Positions 48,801-64,000 of a stretch of 64,000 nt of DNA are shown one piece after another. The notes under the pieces are model-generated. The model ran no database searches and was not told the DNA's origin. It saw nothing but the letters and a program-made list of their open reading frames with translations. The number at the start of each line of letters is the position of its first letter. The first letter of the stretch is position 1. Source of the stretch: Anarhynchus alexandrinus (Eukaryota; Chordata; Aves; Charadriiformes; Charadriidae); assembly GCA_008711295.1 (NCBI GenBank), contig VUYV01000149.1:1892980-1956979 (forward strand). The letters run 5' to 3'. The translations under genes were made by a program, and so were the position numbers.

Positions 48801-50928
48801 ATCTTAAGGACCATCTAACCAGCAGGAAAAACAGTTATCAGGACTGAGTTCTTAGTTTGGACCATCTTCATAGTTTCTCCTGAGAATGGAATACAGGGTT
48901 TGCTAATCGCCAACAAATCCAGAGTTTGGACAGTTTTCATTTTCAGCGTCTAGCTACTGCTGGACACCTATTGCGTGTTATATTTTGATGTAGGAGAGCT
49001 GGGAATGTCCTGGAAAACTATCCAAAAAATACTGCTGAGTACTGCAGGTCAACCTGCCCTTCCATATAAAACATTAGAATTGTGAAAACTATACTAATTG
49101 AAAAATTTAAGGCCCTTTTCACTCTTACAACTATAAAACTTGAAAATTAATGCCTTAAGTTAGAAGCAAACAGGCTACAAAGCATATGTAACTCCTCAAT
49201 TATCTACCTCATAGCTTAAAAAAACAGAAAGATCAGAGAATGGTTTAATATTTTCTGTAGGAGGATGAACAGTATTGAAATTAGGATCCATTAGCCCTTT
49301 CTTAAATCTTCCTGATTTTCATGATACTGGATATGTTGAATGGCTAAAAACCGGTGTAGCCCTAGCGGCAAACCTATCCAGGTCCTTTTTGATCAAGATT
49401 TTCAAAAGGGACAAGTGACTTCGCTTTAAGTGGGTGCTTTCTGAAAATGAGCTCCTTCAAAGTATCAGGATTGCAAAAATCACTTGTTACCTCTGAACAT
49501 TTTTGCTTTAACTGCAGAGTCAAAAATAATCCTGCTTCTGCTCCCTTTGCAAATCCATTTTTATAAGGTGCTTGAGAGTGTAAATCCAGAGAGGACTGCT
49601 GCTATCGGTACTTCAACTGCATCTACAACATGTAATACAGAGCTGAATCTGAAAGACAACTATATGTAGTTGCATTATGAAATCTATTTTACTTAACAAT
49701 GTAGACTTTTGATCAACAGTGAAAGATTTTTCCTGCTGAATGTTTTCGAGAAATGAAAAGCAATTGGTAACTCGTGGTAGGGAGAGGGAAGCAGCTGAGT
49801 ACAAAGTTGGGAGGGAATCGCTCACAAACATGCTGGTTTCTTACAACCAAGAAGTTGCAATGCATGCAGTTTTCGGTTATTCTGAGGTCTTCTTTCCCAT
49901 TATATGCCCAGATTGTATTTAAAGAGATGGTTTAAAAAAACAAACCAAAAAAACCCCAAATTCACTTATGCCACTTAAGCAATAAACACTCTGGTAACAT
50001 AATGTCAAACGTATGACCAGAATTAACCCTGTATATGACCATTAGGCACATGGCAGATCATGGCTACCAGTCAGTTCAAGGTTTCTCCAGTTCCTGTTTC
50101 CAGTGGTGCAGGTCTTGAGTTGTGGAATGAAATTAAGAGACCTGAGGGCAAATACCCGCTTGGAAAAGGGGGCTATCACTGTGCAAACAACAACAAATGA
50201 AATGCATCTACCCTCTCCTCAAGGCTGTATTTAAAATAACTACAACTGGTCCAATCCTGCTTGACAGCACGTCATGTGATATTGCTCAGGCTGATTTTGC
50301 TTTTTGTTAAAATGGTAACTTAAAAAAATTATAACAAAACCTGAGAGAAGGTTTCCCCACCTGGGCCTATTCCAATACTAACTAGCAATCCATATGCCCT
50401 AGGACAGGTGACTGCTATTTGGTCCTGTAATCAAAATGTTGGGTATTCTCACAGTTGAAACACCTTTATCAAAGACACTGTCACTTTCTGGTCATTGGTG
50501 GAGTGCTGAGGATATAAAGAGACACTGTCAAGATTACCTGTTCCAAAAGTGACCTCCTTTGCCAACAGTCCCATGCTAAATGCTTCAGAATTTTGGGTGT
50601 GCATCAGTCTCCTCCCCAACCATCTGTCTCCCCACCCCACATCACCAGTTCAAAGCTGTTTCATCCACTTTTATAACTTGTATGAAGGTTACAGAAAAGA
50701 AATGGTGGGGACAAATGTTGAGTAAGTTTTTCAGAGGGTTTGACTTTTAAGACTACCTCTCAAGAGTCCCTTTTTAAAAATAAGACACCAAAGCAAACAG
50801 GATTGTGTCTAACTTCTACAAAATTGCTGGTTTCACAGGAGGAGGAGAATATGGCTACCATGCTACTCAGCATTAGGGTGAAGCACCATCTAAATTCCAG
50901 TAAAATTAGGGATATCACCTAGCTCATA
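39861..50928. other. Long AT-rich region between orphan CpG island and RAB43; part is probably RAB43 3' UTR
   Basis: No protein-coding gene, RNA gene or recognisable mobile element seen over 11 kb. RAB43 is transcribed leftward into this region, so its 3' UTR occupies the right end; several TTTATT (AATAAA on the minus strand) sites occur, for example near 48005 and 47333, but I cannot choose one. A small perfect hairpin lies at 44528-44547. Confidence 0.5.
44528..44547. repeat. Perfect 8-bp inverted repeat
   Basis: AGCAGCTT, loop TGTG, AAGCTGCT. Short; likely chance. Confidence 0.4.
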
Positions 50929-63003
<12,075 letters not shown>

Positions 63004-63169
63004 GGNCGGACCCCGGGACCGCCGCAGGCTGCGGGGCTGCCGGCAGGTGCAGCGGTGGGCCGGGGCCGGCGGGGCCAGCTCGGGTCGCGGTCTGACCGAC
63101 ATAAGCCGTCGTGTGTGGGCAAACAAGTGCGTTAGTCAGCTGTCCTGAGTGGCACTGAGTCATCGCTAC

Positions 63170-64000
63170 CAGTGCCCCAGTCTGTACAGAGGACCCGTCT
63201 ATGCCAGTGTTTGTTCACATTCTTGCTGGAGTGGCATATTTTTGTGATATATTCCTTCTGATATATTTTACAGTTACTGACACGTAGAAATAAACAGGTG
63301 CAATTACACCATTAAGTCATGCAGGAAGTGCAGCTGGTTTGCCTTGTTGGCTTTTCATTTTTAGGGCTGAGCTGGGGTGTGGTTTGTTTCCAGCGTCGCA
63401 GTCCAAGGCTCAGGGCTATGTTTTTTTCCCCCTTGGAAGGTGCTGTGCTGCTCAGACACATCTTTAAAACTGTTAACTCATGTTATGTGTCTTGGATATG
63501 TATGTGTATACGTGTGATTATATATTGCATCACAAACTGGTTATGTGTATTGAGATAAGTTTATCTCAGCAATCTGGAATTATTTGTGTTTTAACTGCTA
63601 CCTGGGTTATCTATGAAACAAACTGCTCTTTAATAGGCACTCTCCTTTAGATAATGTGGTGAGTCAAGATGCAAATTAAAATCAGGTTTACTAATAAAAT
63701 ACTTTGACGGAGCACATTTTATTAGTCTGTTCTTTGTAACAAAGATTTGCTAAATCTCATCCTCAGAGTTTCAAATGATAAAATTGTGAAATGAAACTGT
63801 TTAATGGCAGACAGTGAGAGTTAAGTTTTCCTATAGATAGTTGTGCAGGAAGAGAACAACCTGATTTATGCCTGAGCCAGTGCAGTCAGAATTGCTTTGA
63901 ATCAATGGATTTTTGGGTGGCTTAATGATTATTCCTTTTCAGGTCTGGATATGTATTTTTGGTGATCCATGGTAACCTTCCAGCAAGGGCAGAGGTATGA
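63170..64000. other. Region upstream of RAB43
   Basis: AT-rich; no gene, RNA or repeat family recognised up to the window edge. Confidence 0.5.

Noticed and set aside
49000..50928. Possible GP9 or EFCC1 next to RAB43, as in human
   Set aside because: No leucine-rich glycoprotein or EF-hand/coiled-coil reading frame was recognised on either strand anywhere downstream of RAB43 in the window.

Overview
The window reads as vertebrate, almost certainly avian, nuclear DNA. Four genes have the compact exon/intron structure typical of birds, every interspersed repeat recognised with confidence is a CR1 LINE fragment or an avian-type retroviral LTR, and each protein is very close to its human orthologue. 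It is eukaryotic: no operons, ribosome binding sites, CRISPR arrays or insertion sequences are expected or seen.

Layout. (1) 1-2.9 kb: the last four exons of CNBP (+), entered inside its first intron, with the complete 170-residue coding sequence and a short 3' UTR. (2) 2.9-5.7 kb: spacer with one CR1. (3) 5.7-22 kb: ISY1 (+), 281 residues in 11 coding exons. Its CpG-island promoter, exon 1 and exon 2 occur twice in tandem (5881-6691 and 6693-7522), separated by one N; this looks like an unmerged contig overlap rather than a biological duplication. (4) 22-35.4 kb: an HDHD5/CECR5-type HAD-family protein (+). Seven exons coding 403 residues are clear; the first coding exon is not securely found and a single N lies where it should be. 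(5) 35.4-50.9 kb: a long stretch without a recognised protein gene, holding a probable solo LTR and an orphan CpG island at about 39.5 kb with a YY1-type site. (6) 50.9-63.0 kb: RAB43 (-), three coding exons, 219 residues, with a 10.5 kb first intron full of CR1 fragments and a 30-N gap. (7) 63.2-64 kb: upstream of RAB43, nothing recognised.

Functionally these are unrelated housekeeping genes: a nucleic-acid-binding zinc-knuckle protein, a spliceosome (Prp19-associated) factor, a mitochondrial HAD-like protein and a small GTPase of membrane traffic. CNBP, ISY1 and RAB43 are neighbours in human too. Here an HDHD5-type gene sits between ISY1 and RAB43, and RAB43 points the opposite way. I did not find a convincing new biological system. 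The most useful observations are the false-duplication signature at ISY1, the gene order and orientation, the missing HDHD5 first exon, and the orphan CpG island.
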